Translations under genes and position numbers: made by a program
Shown here: one piece after another, positions 27,138 to 34,577 of the stretch
Layout: every line of letters starts with the position of its first letter
Numbering within the stretch: the first letter of the stretch is position 1
Assembly (NCBI GenBank): GCA_029860075.1
Contig: JAOUBX010000030.1
Span: 1 to 47,299, forward strand
Source of the DNA: Deltaproteobacteria bacterium
GTDB taxonomy: Bacteria > Desulfobacterota > JADFVX01
DNA length: 47,299 bases
Direction: 5' to 3'
The notes under the pieces: generated by a model
Database searches by the model: none
Seen by the model: only the letters and a program-made list of their open reading frames with translations
What the model was told of the DNA's origin: nothing

Positions 27138-28660
27138 CAGGCAATCCTCTCTACAGGGTCCTCATCACTTTTTGTCTCTGCCAAACCTTTAAAAGCCATT
27201 TGGGCCTCTTCCCTGTCATCAAAATGTATTTTTCCGTCACCCAGAATCTGGTAATCTTCATGTCCCTTACCTGCAATAAGAAGGGTATCCCCTTTTGTCA
27301 TCATAAGCGCCCCTTTTCTGATAGCCGCCCGTCTGTCTGCAAAAATGGCGTACTTTTCCCCTGCCATCATCCCTGCTTCCTTGAGTCCCCTTTCAATATC
27401 CTCAATAATCCGAAAGGGATCTTCACTTCTCGGATTATCTGAAGTAACGATAGTATAATCACTTTCGGCAGCAGAGATTTTTCCCATGAGAGGCCTTTTG
27501 TCCCTGTCCCTGTCTCCTCCACAACCGAAAAGCGTAATAAGGCGCCCCTTTGTCGTACCTTTAAGGGCCTTGATAACGCGGTCCAGGGCATCCGGTGTGT
27601 GGGCATAATCGACAAAAACCCTAAGCCCCTCACAGCCGTGAGGCAGTTCAACCCTTTCGAGCCGCCCCGGTGTTTTCTCAAATGCTCTTATCCCTTTTTC
27701 TATGGCTTCTTTAGAAATACCGAGGGTAATGGCTGCACCTGCGGCGGCCATAATATTATAGAGATTGTATCTGCCGATGAGAGGGGACTCTACCTTGATT
27801 TCCCCCAAGGGAGAGGTAACGGTTCCTTTCATCCCATTTTCATTTTCCAACATTTCAACAGGCGTTATGTCTCCATCACTAAATCCGTAAGAGACCGTTC
27901 GCTTTATCTTTTCATATAATCGCGCGCCGCTGGCGTCATCAATATTTATGACGGCAACTTTATCTTCATTCCCTTCAAGAAAAAGGCGCTCCTTGCTTTT
28001 CCCGTACTCCTCCATGGAATGGTGATAATCAAGGTGATCAAGGGTCAGATTTGTAAAAACAACCGTATCAAAACAACACGCTGCCACACGGTCCTGGTCA
28101 AGGGCATGAGAAGAAACCTCCATAATGCAGTGCGTCGTCCCCCCTTCCGCCATTTCAGCCATCATCTTCTGGAGTTGAACGGCGCCGGGCGTTGTATTGG
28201 GGGCCTCCAGCACCTTTCCTGCATACCTGTAATTTACCGTGCCGATCACAGCCGGTGATAAGCCTTCGGCCCTTACAAAAGCTTCGAGAAGGTAAGTGGT
28301 TGTCGTTTTCCCGTTTGTCCCCGTAATCCCTGCAAGCTTAAACTTTTTCGAGGGCTCACCGAAAAAGAAGGAAGAAATAAAACCAAGCGCCTTTCTGCTG
28401 TCAGCAACGTGAACGACAGCAATGCGGTCTTCCAGGTATTGAGGAACAGATGAAAGGTCTTCAACAACAATCCCTTTAGCACCATTTTCAACGGCGCTCT
28501 TTATAAAATGGTGCCCATCAGCAGCAGTTCCGCAAAGGGCCACATAAAGATAGCCCTCGGCGATCTCCCTTGAATCAGCGCTGATACCACGGATCTCAAC
28601 AGAGGTGTCACCTCTTACTTCCTTAACCTGACAACGGCTTATAAGCTCTCCCAGATTCAT
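27137..28660 (-). CDS. murE: UDP-MurNAc-dipeptide--meso-DAP ligase MurE
   Basis: Mur ligase adding the third residue of the stem peptide; 507 residues. The N-terminal domain has IRGISADSREIAEGYLYVAL, the P-loop is GTNGKTT at residues 114-120, and NTTPGAVQLQ, EVSSHALDQDR and TNLTLDHLDYH follow. The DNPR motif (in TSDNPRSEDP) marks the meso-diaminopimelate-adding type, so the cell wall is predicted to be A1-gamma. The start overlaps the ftsI stop by four bases (ATGA). Confidence 0.98.
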   Translation of the reverse strand: MNLGELISRCQVKEVRGDTSVEIRGISADSREIAEGYLYVALCGTAADGHHFIKSAVENGAKGIVVEDLSSVPQYLEDRIAVVHVADSRKALGFISSFFFGEPSKKFKLAGITGTNGKTTTTYLLEAFVRAEGLSPAVIGTVNYRYAGKVLEAPNTTPGAVQLQKMMAEMAEGGTTHCIMEVSSHALDQDRVAACCFDTVVFTNLTLDHLDYHHSMEEYGKSKERLFLEGNEDKVAVINIDDASGARLYEKIKRTVSYGFSDGDITPVEMLENENGMKGTVTSPLGEIKVESPLIGRYNLYNIMAAAGAAITLGISKEAIEKGIRAFEKTPGRLERVELPHGCEGLRVFVDYAHTPDALDRVIKALKGTTKGRLITLFGCGGDRDRDKRPLMGKISAAESDYTIVTSDNPRSEDPFRIIEDIERGLKEAGMMAGEKYAIFADRRAAIRKGALMMTKGDTLLIAGKGHEDYQILGDGKIHFDDREEAQMAFKGLAETKSDEDPVERIA

Positions 28661-30645
28661 AGCAACAAGGCCTTGCCCGAAAGTGGTTTATCTGCAAGTT
28701 TTACGCGGTACCCCTCTTTTTTATTAAAGGCCTGCCCGGCCCTGGGGAACTGATCGACGACAACACCATTGCCCTCTACCACAGATGGAGGGCGCCCCAC
28801 ATTAACAAGTATTTCCCTGAGCGTCATTCCCTTAAGATCAGGCATTTTTTCCATTTCTCCATGGGCCGTAAAAAAAGGAACATCCTTCCTGTCCGAATCC
28901 CTTCTTACCTTCTTGTTAACCCAGAGAAAAGAACCGGGCATTTCCTTTTCCCTTAAAGGGCTTACATTCAGATAGGCAAGCGACTGGGACGCAATGCGTC
29001 TGAATACAGGGGCCGCCACCCTGCCGCCATAGTAGGCGTTTTTCGGTTCATCGAGGATAACCACGATAGAAAGTTTCGGATCGTCGGCAGGAATAAAGCC
29101 GACAAAGGAACTGATATGCCGCTCCCTTGAATATTTTTTATTCTTAAAATCATACTTCTGGGAAGTCCCCGTCTTTCCCGCCACCAGGTAGCCCTGCAGC
29201 GCTGCCCTGACACCGGTTCCTTCTCCGGAGGTAACACGTTTGAGCATGGCGGAAACCTCTTTTGAAGCCGGCTTTGAAATAACTCTTTTCGTCATGACGG
29301 GATAATTGGAAAAAAGCGTTCTTCCGCTTCCGTCAATGACCCTCTTCACCACATAGGGTTTCATCAGATGCCCGCCATTGGCTATTGCTGAAATAGCGTT
29401 TACAAGCTGAAGGGCTGTTACCGATATACCCTGTCCGAAAGCAAGATTCGCATAACCGATGGGTGATATCTTGTCTGACGATCTAAGATATCCCGATGCC
29501 TCACCGGGAAGACCGATCCCCGTTTTCGCCCCGAAACCAAAATCGGAAATATAACGGTAAAAAGCCTCCTTGCCTGTCTTTTCAGCTATCTTGAAGGCCC
29601 CTATATTACTGGAGACCTTGAGTATATTTTCCAGCGACAGCCAGCCATAGCTTTTCCCGTCATGGATATACCTGTCATAGACGCGGAACCTGCCGTTCTC
29701 ACAATAGAAAATATCCTTTGACATTGCCCTGCCGCTATCGATAGCCGCCGCGGCAAGAAATATCTTGAATGTCGACCCCGGCTCGAAGGTATCCGTTATA
29801 ATTCTGTTTCTCCAGAATCGGGGTCCGTACTTTTCAAAATCGTTGGGATTAAATGCCGGCTCAACTGCCATAGCCAGCACTTCTCCCGTTGCAGGATCCA
29901 TGACGAGGGCCATTCCCGCCTTTGCATTAAATCCCTTTACCGCATCACCAAGCTCCCTCTCGGTAATATGTTGAATCGTCCTGTCTATGGTAAGAACGAC
30001 GTTATTTCCGCTCGATGATTTTTTAACATTCATGCCGGCAGGAAAAATATTCCTGCCAAGGGCATCTCTTTCAGCAAGAAAGTAACCGCCCGTCCCCTTT
30101 ATATAATCGTTATACTCGAGTTCTACCCCTTCCAGTCCCTGCGAATCAATACCGGCAAAACCGATCAGGTGCCCCGCCAGCTCCATATTAGGGTAGTAAC
30201 GCCTTTTTTCCCTGACGATGCCTACACCGGCAATATGGAGGTCAGCAACAAGCCGCCCCCTTTCGACGGGAAGGCTTCTCTTTATCCAGACAAAAGGAGA
30301 CTTGGCGCTAATCTTTTCCTTAATCCACTTTTTCTCTTCCCCCAATATACCGGACAGGGCCTCTGCAAGAGCATCACCATCGGTAATCTTGAGGGGCTGG
30401 GCATAGACGGAGTTAACCTCCCTGTTTGTTGCAAGTTCCTCTCCGTTTCTGTCAAAGATCTTTCCTCTAACCGGAGGGAGTTCAATTTTTCTCGTAAGCT
30501 GCCTCTCGGCCCGTCTGCCAAGCTCTTCACCCCTGAAGATCTGGAGCTGGTAACCTCTCAGCACCATCATTGCGAAGAGAGACAAGTAAAAGAGAGCGAC
30601 CAGAATAATTCTTGCTTTTAACCGTTTGGCGCCATCATGCCTCAT
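28657..30645 (-). CDS. ftsI: Septal transpeptidase FtsI (PBP3) with C-terminal PASTA domain
   Basis: Class B penicillin-binding protein that cross-links septal peptidoglycan; 662 residues. A short cytoplasmic N-terminus and one membrane segment (ARIILVALFYLSLFAMMVL) lead to a PBP dimerisation domain (RGKIFDRNGEELA). The transpeptidase domain has the active-site STFK at 291-294, SSN at 345-347 and KTGT at 491-494, all intact. Residues from about 595 on form one PASTA domain (MPDLKGMTLREILVNVG), absent from E. coli FtsI but common in Spo-type PBPs and many deltaproteobacteria. The start overlaps ftsL by four bases. Confidence 0.96.
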   Translation of the reverse strand: MRHDGAKRLKARIILVALFYLSLFAMMVLRGYQLQIFRGEELGRRAERQLTRKIELPPVRGKIFDRNGEELATNREVNSVYAQPLKITDGDALAEALSGILGEEKKWIKEKISAKSPFVWIKRSLPVERGRLVADLHIAGVGIVREKRRYYPNMELAGHLIGFAGIDSQGLEGVELEYNDYIKGTGGYFLAERDALGRNIFPAGMNVKKSSSGNNVVLTIDRTIQHITERELGDAVKGFNAKAGMALVMDPATGEVLAMAVEPAFNPNDFEKYGPRFWRNRIITDTFEPGSTFKIFLAAAAIDSGRAMSKDIFYCENGRFRVYDRYIHDGKSYGWLSLENILKVSSNIGAFKIAEKTGKEAFYRYISDFGFGAKTGIGLPGEASGYLRSSDKISPIGYANLAFGQGISVTALQLVNAISAIANGGHLMKPYVVKRVIDGSGRTLFSNYPVMTKRVISKPASKEVSAMLKRVTSGEGTGVRAALQGYLVAGKTGTSQKYDFKNKKYSRERHISSFVGFIPADDPKLSIVVILDEPKNAYYGGRVAAPVFRRIASQSLAYLNVSPLREKEMPGSFLWVNKKVRRDSDRKDVPFFTAHGEMEKMPDLKGMTLREILVNVGRPPSVVEGNGVVVDQFPRAGQAFNKKEGYRVKLADKPLSGKALLL

Positions 30646-30992
30646 TTTAAAAACACGATCTGGTGGTTTCTGGGAGGCAGGAGATCAAACTTCTTCTGGG
30701 CAATGGGCTCGAGCCTTCCCGGCGATTTGAGCATAGCGACTTCAGCCTTCAGCTTTTCATTAAGATCCATGACTTCCTGAAGATACCGGCTCTCTTTCGA
30801 TATTTCATAACCAAGGCTCACAACCCTGGCCCTGGACCACACACTGAGAATGGCAAACACAAAAAAGAGAAGGACAAAAATGAAGAGCATATACTTTTTC
30901 CCGGAATGATTGGCAACATGCCTGACTGACGCTCGTTGCCTTACCAGGTTCTCATTTTTTACAGCAACATGATACAAAGTAAAACCTTTCAA
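30642..30992 (-). CDS. ftsL: Cell division protein FtsL
   Basis: Small bitopic division protein, about 116 residues, placed between rsmH and ftsI as in most dcw clusters. A basic N-terminus precedes a membrane segment (YMLFIFVLLFFVFAILSVWS) and a periplasmic coiled-coil/leucine-zipper-like stretch (GYEISKESRYLQEVMDLNEKLKAEVAML). The end, RLEPIAQKKFDLLPP, is the usual FtsL tail. No ATG starts the frame: TTG at 30992 opens it, but a second TTG at 30977 has AAAGG seven bases before it and may be the true start (111 residues). Confidence 0.88.
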   Translation of the reverse strand: MKGFTLYHVAVKNENLVRQRASVRHVANHSGKKYMLFIFVLLFFVFAILSVWSRARVVSLGYEISKESRYLQEVMDLNEKLKAEVAMLKSPGRLEPIAQKKFDLLPPRNHQIVFLK

Positions 30993-31027
30993 TTATATGT
31001 CATTTCAAAGTATTTCCAAAGCAAAAC

Positions 31028-31954
31028 CTATACTTTTTCAGCAATTCTCAACCTGGCTGACCTTGCTCTCGGATTAAGGTCACATTCTTCCCCGGAGGGA
31101 AGAACAGGCTTGCGGGTAATAATCCTTGCCACCTCTTTTTTGCCGCAACGGCAATAGGGAAGGTCAGGCGGACAGATACAGCCCTTTGAGAGCTTTTTAA
31201 ATGCCTGTTTGACGATCCGGTCTTCAAGAGAATGAAAAGATATGATTGCAATACGCCCTCCTTTTTTCAGCCGCTTCACGACGAGAGAGATAAACTCATC
31301 GAGCCCGGCAAGTTCCTCATTAACTGCAATCCTCAGGGCCTGGAAAGTTTTTGTCGCCACATGGATTTTCCGGGGATGAAACTTTCTCGGCACAGTCCCT
31401 TCAACGAGCCCTGCCAGGGCAAGGGTCGTCCTGATCTCACCAGCCGCCTTGACCGCTCTTGCGATCTTCCTTGCAAACCTTTCTTCACCGTAAACCTTAA
31501 AAATATGTTCAAGCTCTTCAGCAGAAAGCCTCTCTAAAAGTTCGGAAGCGCTCTCTCCCGAATGCTGATCCATCCTCATATCGAGGGGGCCGTCTCTTAA
31601 AAAAGAGAAACCCCGACCGGCACTGTCAAGCTGATGGGAAGAAACACCAAGGTCGGCAAGCACACCGTCGACAGAGTCAATACCCGACTCATCAAGGATC
31701 TCATCAATTCTCTTGAAATCACTATGAACGAGCTTGAACCTTCCCTTATAACTAGAAAGAACCTTTTCAGCTTCAGCAAGGGCTTCCTTATCCCTGTCAA
31801 TGCCTATCACTTTGCCGCCCGGGGAAGAGGCCGCCAGCATAGCTCTTATATGCCCTCCGCCGCCTGTCGTGCAATCGACATAAGTCCCTCCGTCTTTGCA
31901 GGCAAGCAGCCCGACCACCTCTTCCACCATGATCGCCTTGTGATAGGTGGACAA
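31028..31954 (-). CDS. rsmH: 16S rRNA m4C1402 methyltransferase RsmH (MraW)
   Basis: SAM-dependent methyltransferase that makes N4-methylcytidine 1402 in 16S rRNA; 308 residues. The SAM-binding stretch is YVDCTTGGGGHIRAML, followed by GIDRDKEAL. DGVLADLGVSSHQLDSAGRGFSF, GPLDMRMD and ISFHSLEDRIVK are family hallmarks, and RARSARLRIAEKV closes it. The start is TTG at 31954, giving the expected N-terminus just before the conserved His. It lies three bases after the STAS gene's stop, with AGAGGG upstream, so the two are probably translated in sequence. Confidence 0.97.
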   Translation of the reverse strand: MSTYHKAIMVEEVVGLLACKDGGTYVDCTTGGGGHIRAMLAASSPGGKVIGIDRDKEALAEAEKVLSSYKGRFKLVHSDFKRIDEILDESGIDSVDGVLADLGVSSHQLDSAGRGFSFLRDGPLDMRMDQHSGESASELLERLSAEELEHIFKVYGEERFARKIARAVKAAGEIRTTLALAGLVEGTVPRKFHPRKIHVATKTFQALRIAVNEELAGLDEFISLVVKRLKKGGRIAIISFHSLEDRIVKQAFKKLSKGCICPPDLPYCRCGKKEVARIITRKPVLPSGEECDLNPRARSARLRIAEKV

Positions 31955-31957
31955 CTA

Positions 31958-32329
31958 TCAGCGCCCTCTCAGAAGGCCCGAATGGCACTCCCCGCTTCCT
32001 GCAAAACTGGACAGGGCATCTTCCATAGACTCAAAGCTTTCAAAAAATTCATCGGCGCCGACAACGGTAAAAATATTTCTTATGTACCGGCTCATACCGA
32101 CAAGTTTGAGATCTCCGCCACAGATTCGAAGGCGCTTGAGCCTTTCAACGAGAACACCGATGCTCAGATAATTAATATGCTCAACTTCATTCATACTGAC
32201 AATAACATTCAGGTGACCATCCTTGATCAGATCAGCAATAGTATTCCTGATATTGACCATTTCCAAATGATCGATATCACCACTGATATGGAGTGTAAAA
32301 ATATTATCCAGATTGCTTACCTTAATCAT
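31958..32329 (-). CDS. STAS-domain protein (anti-sigma-factor-antagonist-like)
   Basis: Single STAS domain of 123 residues, inserted between mraZ and rsmH. AAGGAGGGG lies just before the ATG. The pattern is that of SpoIIAA-type antagonists: beta strand FTLHISGDIDHLEM, alternating hydrophobics NVIVSMNEVEHI, and helix GVLVERLKRL. Aligned to the usual V-x-(F/Y)-(I/M)-D-S-S-G-L-G-x-L, this protein reads E-H-I-N-Y-L-S-I-G-V-L. The conserved Asp is Asn53 and the phosphorylated Ser is Tyr54; Ser56 replaces a glycine. It therefore probably cannot be controlled by the classical anti-sigma kinase. The tail after residue 105 is Gly/Ser-rich with a Cys. No kinase partner is in the window. Its role in division is unknown. 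Confidence 0.85.
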   Translation of the reverse strand: MIKVSNLDNIFTLHISGDIDHLEMVNIRNTIADLIKDGHLNVIVSMNEVEHINYLSIGVLVERLKRLRICGGDLKLVGMSRYIRNIFTVVGADEFFESFESMEDALSSFAGSGECHSGLLRGR

Positions 32330-32340
32330 ATCCCCTCCTT

Positions 32341-32781
32341 TTAAATACCAAGTTCAGACAGCACTTCAGCCATATCATCAAAGTTATCTTGCGATATCTT
32401 TAATTCCTCCTCCCATCTCACCCTGCTCCAGATCTCGATCTTGTTAAGCATACCGGCCACAATAATTTCTTTTTCAAGGGCTGCATATTCTCTTAAAACA
32501 GGGGGTATAAGGATCCTCCCCTGTTTGTCCATGGCGCATTCGGTGGCACCCGAAATAAAAAAACGCAAAAAGGCCTTGGCCTCCCTCTTAACCATAGAAA
32601 GCCGGCTCGCCTTATTTTCCAGCTCCACCCATTCAGTGTAAGGATAAGCAACAAGGCAATTATCAAAATTTGTGATAATAAGACGATCATCATACCTCTC
32701 CCTGAAAGTATCACGAAAACGGGAAGGAATATTGATTCTGCCCTTATCATCTATGGTTATTTCAAAACGCCCTCTAAACAT
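32341..32781 (-). CDS. mraZ: Transcriptional regulator MraZ
   Basis: AbrB-like DNA-binding regulator at the head of the dcw cluster; 146 residues with two tandem MraZ domains. The signature DxxGR occurs twice, as DDKGRINIPSRFRD near residue 11 and MDKQGRILIPPVLREYA near residue 84. MraZ proteins form rings and bind direct repeats of TGGG in their own promoter, usually as a repressor. Three such boxes at 10-bp spacing lie directly upstream. The gene is first in the operon, 11 bp before the STAS gene. Confidence 0.97.
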   Translation of the reverse strand: MFRGRFEITIDDKGRINIPSRFRDTFRERYDDRLIITNFDNCLVAYPYTEWVELENKASRLSMVKREAKAFLRFFISGATECAMDKQGRILIPPVLREYAALEKEIIVAGMLNKIEIWSRVRWEEELKISQDNFDDMAEVLSELGI

Positions 32782-32785
32782 ATCA

Positions 32786-32810
32786 ACCCACTTTAACCCA
32801 CATTACACCA
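32786..32810 (-). promoter_or_regulatory. Three MraZ boxes, operator of the dcw operon
   Basis: On the minus strand TGGTG, TGGGT and TGGGT occupy plus positions 32806-32810, 32796-32800 and 32786-32790. They are separated by five bases each, so they repeat every 10 bp. This is the known MraZ operator layout. The boxes lie between the -10 box and the mraZ start, where binding would block transcription and may also cover the ribosome site. Confidence 0.88.
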
Positions 32811-32821
32811 CCTTATGCCAA

Positions 32822-32850
32822 AATATACTAGCGGGCAAGGGCGTTGTCAA
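32822..32850 (-). promoter_or_regulatory. Main sigma70 promoter of the dcw operon
   Basis: Minus strand: a perfect TTGACA (plus 32845-32850), a 17-base spacer and TATATT (plus 32822-32827, five of six). The predicted start is about 35 bases before the mraZ ATG. No other convincing promoter was seen within the tightly packed cluster. Confidence 0.88.
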
Positions 32851-33105
32851 GTTAATTTTTCTCTTTTTTTCTTTCCGGGAAAGGGTTTGTAGGGAACAGG
32901 AGAAAACTTTGGGGCTGTCCTGAAAGAACTAAAGAAGGGTTAAAAAGGCCAAAAGAGACGAATTGCAGCGTCGGTGCCGGCTTAAGTGGAGTAAACAGTA
33001 AAAAAATTTACCATTACATACAGTGACTTAGCCAACCGGGAGGAAGAGCGATGCAATAAAGCGCTTGAAAGTGGGTCAGCGGAACTGCCCGTGGGAAGAA
33101 GTGGG

Positions 33106-34095
33106 TTAACCGCCTATGCGGGTCATGGGGAGGTGGGAATCTTTCTCGGGAAAACCACCGTCATTCAGCAGGTGGCCCGATGGCTTCATCACAACAGAAG
33201 TGGAAATAAGCTCTGCCAGTTCATCATCGGACACACCCTCTCTTATGGCAGACATGACATTGACTTCACCTTTCCTCAAAAGACAGGACTTGATATGCCC
33301 GTCGGAGGTAAGACGAATCCTGTTGCAGGAATCGCAAAAATGCCTCGAAACGGGAGAGATGAAACCGACCTTTCCCTCAAAACCGTCTATGGTGTAATTA
33401 CGGGAAGGCGAGCCCTTTTCATCGGCGCTGTCAGGGGTAAGATTGAAGGCCTTTCCCACCATCGCTTCAATTCTCTTTGAAGGAATATATCGCTCCCTGC
33501 CCCAGCCATTATTTCCGACAGGCATAAATTCAATAAACCTTACATGATAGGGCCTTGATCTTGCCAGTTCGACAAAATCGACAAGCTCATCATCATTTAT
33601 GCCCTTAATGACGACAAAATTAAGCTTGATCGGCTGAAAACCAATTTCATGAGCCACCTCAATGCCCGCAAGAACGTCATCAAGGGCCGATGTCTTTGTA
33701 ATATAGGCAAAACGATCGGCTTTAAGCGAATCAACACTTACATTCAAACGCTTTACACCTGCCTCTTTAAGTTCCTGCGCCTTTTCTCCCAGGAGAAGAC
33801 CATTGGTCGTAAAGGTCGTCTCCACCCCTTCAATAGAGTTAATCTCTTTGATAAGCCCTATAATCCCTCTTCTCACCAGGGGCTCACCGCCGGTAATCCT
33901 GAACTTGTTCACACCAAGAGAACTTGAAATGCGGACAATTCTCAGGATCTCCTCGTAGGTAAGAATGTCTTCATGAGGGACGGATTCAAAACCGCCGGCA
34001 GGCACACAGTAAGTACAGCGCATATTACATCTGTCCGTCACAGATATGCGCATATAGCTTATTACCCTGCCGTGACTGTCCTGTAAAGTTTTCAG
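33106..34095 (-). CDS. moaA: GTP 3',8-cyclase MoaA (probable CTG start)
   Basis: Radical SAM enzyme for the first step of molybdenum-cofactor synthesis, turning GTP into 3',8-cyclo-7,8-dihydro-GTP. The N-terminal cluster motif is CNMRCTYC and the C-terminal one, for the GTP-binding cluster, is CDSCNRIR...C (CX2CX13C). RITGGEPLVR and the terminal Gly-Gly are present; the Gly-Gly tail is needed for activity. The first ATG is at 34053, but the family-typical LQDSHGRVISY that should precede RISVTDRC is encoded in frame just upstream, with no ATG, GTG or TTG. A CTG at 34095 with AAGGGG seven bases before it fits best, giving 329 residues. It probably forms a unit with the DUF542 gene upstream. Confidence 0.93.
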   Translation of the reverse strand: MKTLQDSHGRVISYMRISVTDRCNMRCTYCVPAGGFESVPHEDILTYEEILRIVRISSSLGVNKFRITGGEPLVRRGIIGLIKEINSIEGVETTFTTNGLLLGEKAQELKEAGVKRLNVSVDSLKADRFAYITKTSALDDVLAGIEVAHEIGFQPIKLNFVVIKGINDDELVDFVELARSRPYHVRFIEFMPVGNNGWGRERYIPSKRIEAMVGKAFNLTPDSADEKGSPSRNYTIDGFEGKVGFISPVSRHFCDSCNRIRLTSDGHIKSCLLRKGEVNVMSAIREGVSDDELAELISTSVVMKPSGHLLNDGGFPEKDSHLPMTRIGG

Positions 34096-34134
34096 AGAGG
34101 GCCCCTTTCTTTTAAATTAAGGAAATAAAAAAAA

Positions 34135-34323
34135 TCAATTTGCCGCTTCATTGAGTGCACTTAAAAAAACCTCAACATCGATGCCGCCTTCATTGGCCGC
34201 CTGCTCTAACGTTCTTGCCCCGCCGCAACAGGAATCGATGCCAAAATCATTAAAAACGGGAAGGGTTGCAGGAAATGCCTTGATCACGTCATTAATTGTC
34301 ATCTCCTTGTTAATCTTTGCCAT
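34135..34323 (-). CDS. ScdA-N/DUF542 domain mini-protein
   Basis: Protein of 62 residues consisting only of the domain found at the N-terminus of the RIC/ScdA/YtfE iron-sulfur repair proteins (DUF542). Seen: MTINDVIKAFPATLPVFNDFGIDSCCGGARTL, with the conserved double cysteine of F-x-x-x-G-I-D-x-C-C-G-G, and a final helix. The ATG at 34323 is chosen because GAGG sits six bases before it; a TTG six codons upstream is less likely. The di-iron hemerythrin domain of full-length RIC is absent. It lies 39 bp upstream of moaA on the same strand, so a link to iron-sulfur or redox maintenance for the radical SAM enzyme is possible but inferred. Confidence 0.82.
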   Translation of the reverse strand: MAKINKEMTINDVIKAFPATLPVFNDFGIDSCCGGARTLEQAANEGGIDVEVFLSALNEAAN

Positions 34324-34500
34324 TGCCTGCCTCAAAATCAAAATGACTCATATCATAACTTAAGCAGGGCAGAACCATTCTGCCCCTGATTATTGAGTTT
34401 ATTTGTATGGAATTTTCTGTGATAATATGGGTCTAAATTAGTTGTTTCGCCAAAAGGGCAGGCTGTTTTTCTGTAAGAACACAGTAAATATAATAAACCT

Positions 34501-34550
34501 CCGGCCCATATTAATCAATATTTTTATTGCCATGACTGTGTATGGGCCGG
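34501..34550. promoter_or_regulatory. Perfect 10-bp inverted repeat upstream of the glcF-like gene
   Basis: CCGGCCCATA (34501-34510) and TATGGGCCGG (34541-34550) are perfect inverted copies separated by 30 AT-rich bases, ending 27 bases before the start at 34578. In RNA this is a strong stem with a long loop; in DNA it could be a two-site operator. No T-run follows, so it is not a terminator. Confidence 0.5.
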
Positions 34551-34577
34551 CATTGATCGTTTTTCAAAGCAGTAATA

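Noticed and set aside
33007..33480. Open plus-strand frame across the mraZ-moaA gap and into the moaA antisense
   Set aside because: It looks protein-like for about 40 codons but has no start codon near its beginning and then runs antisense to moaA.
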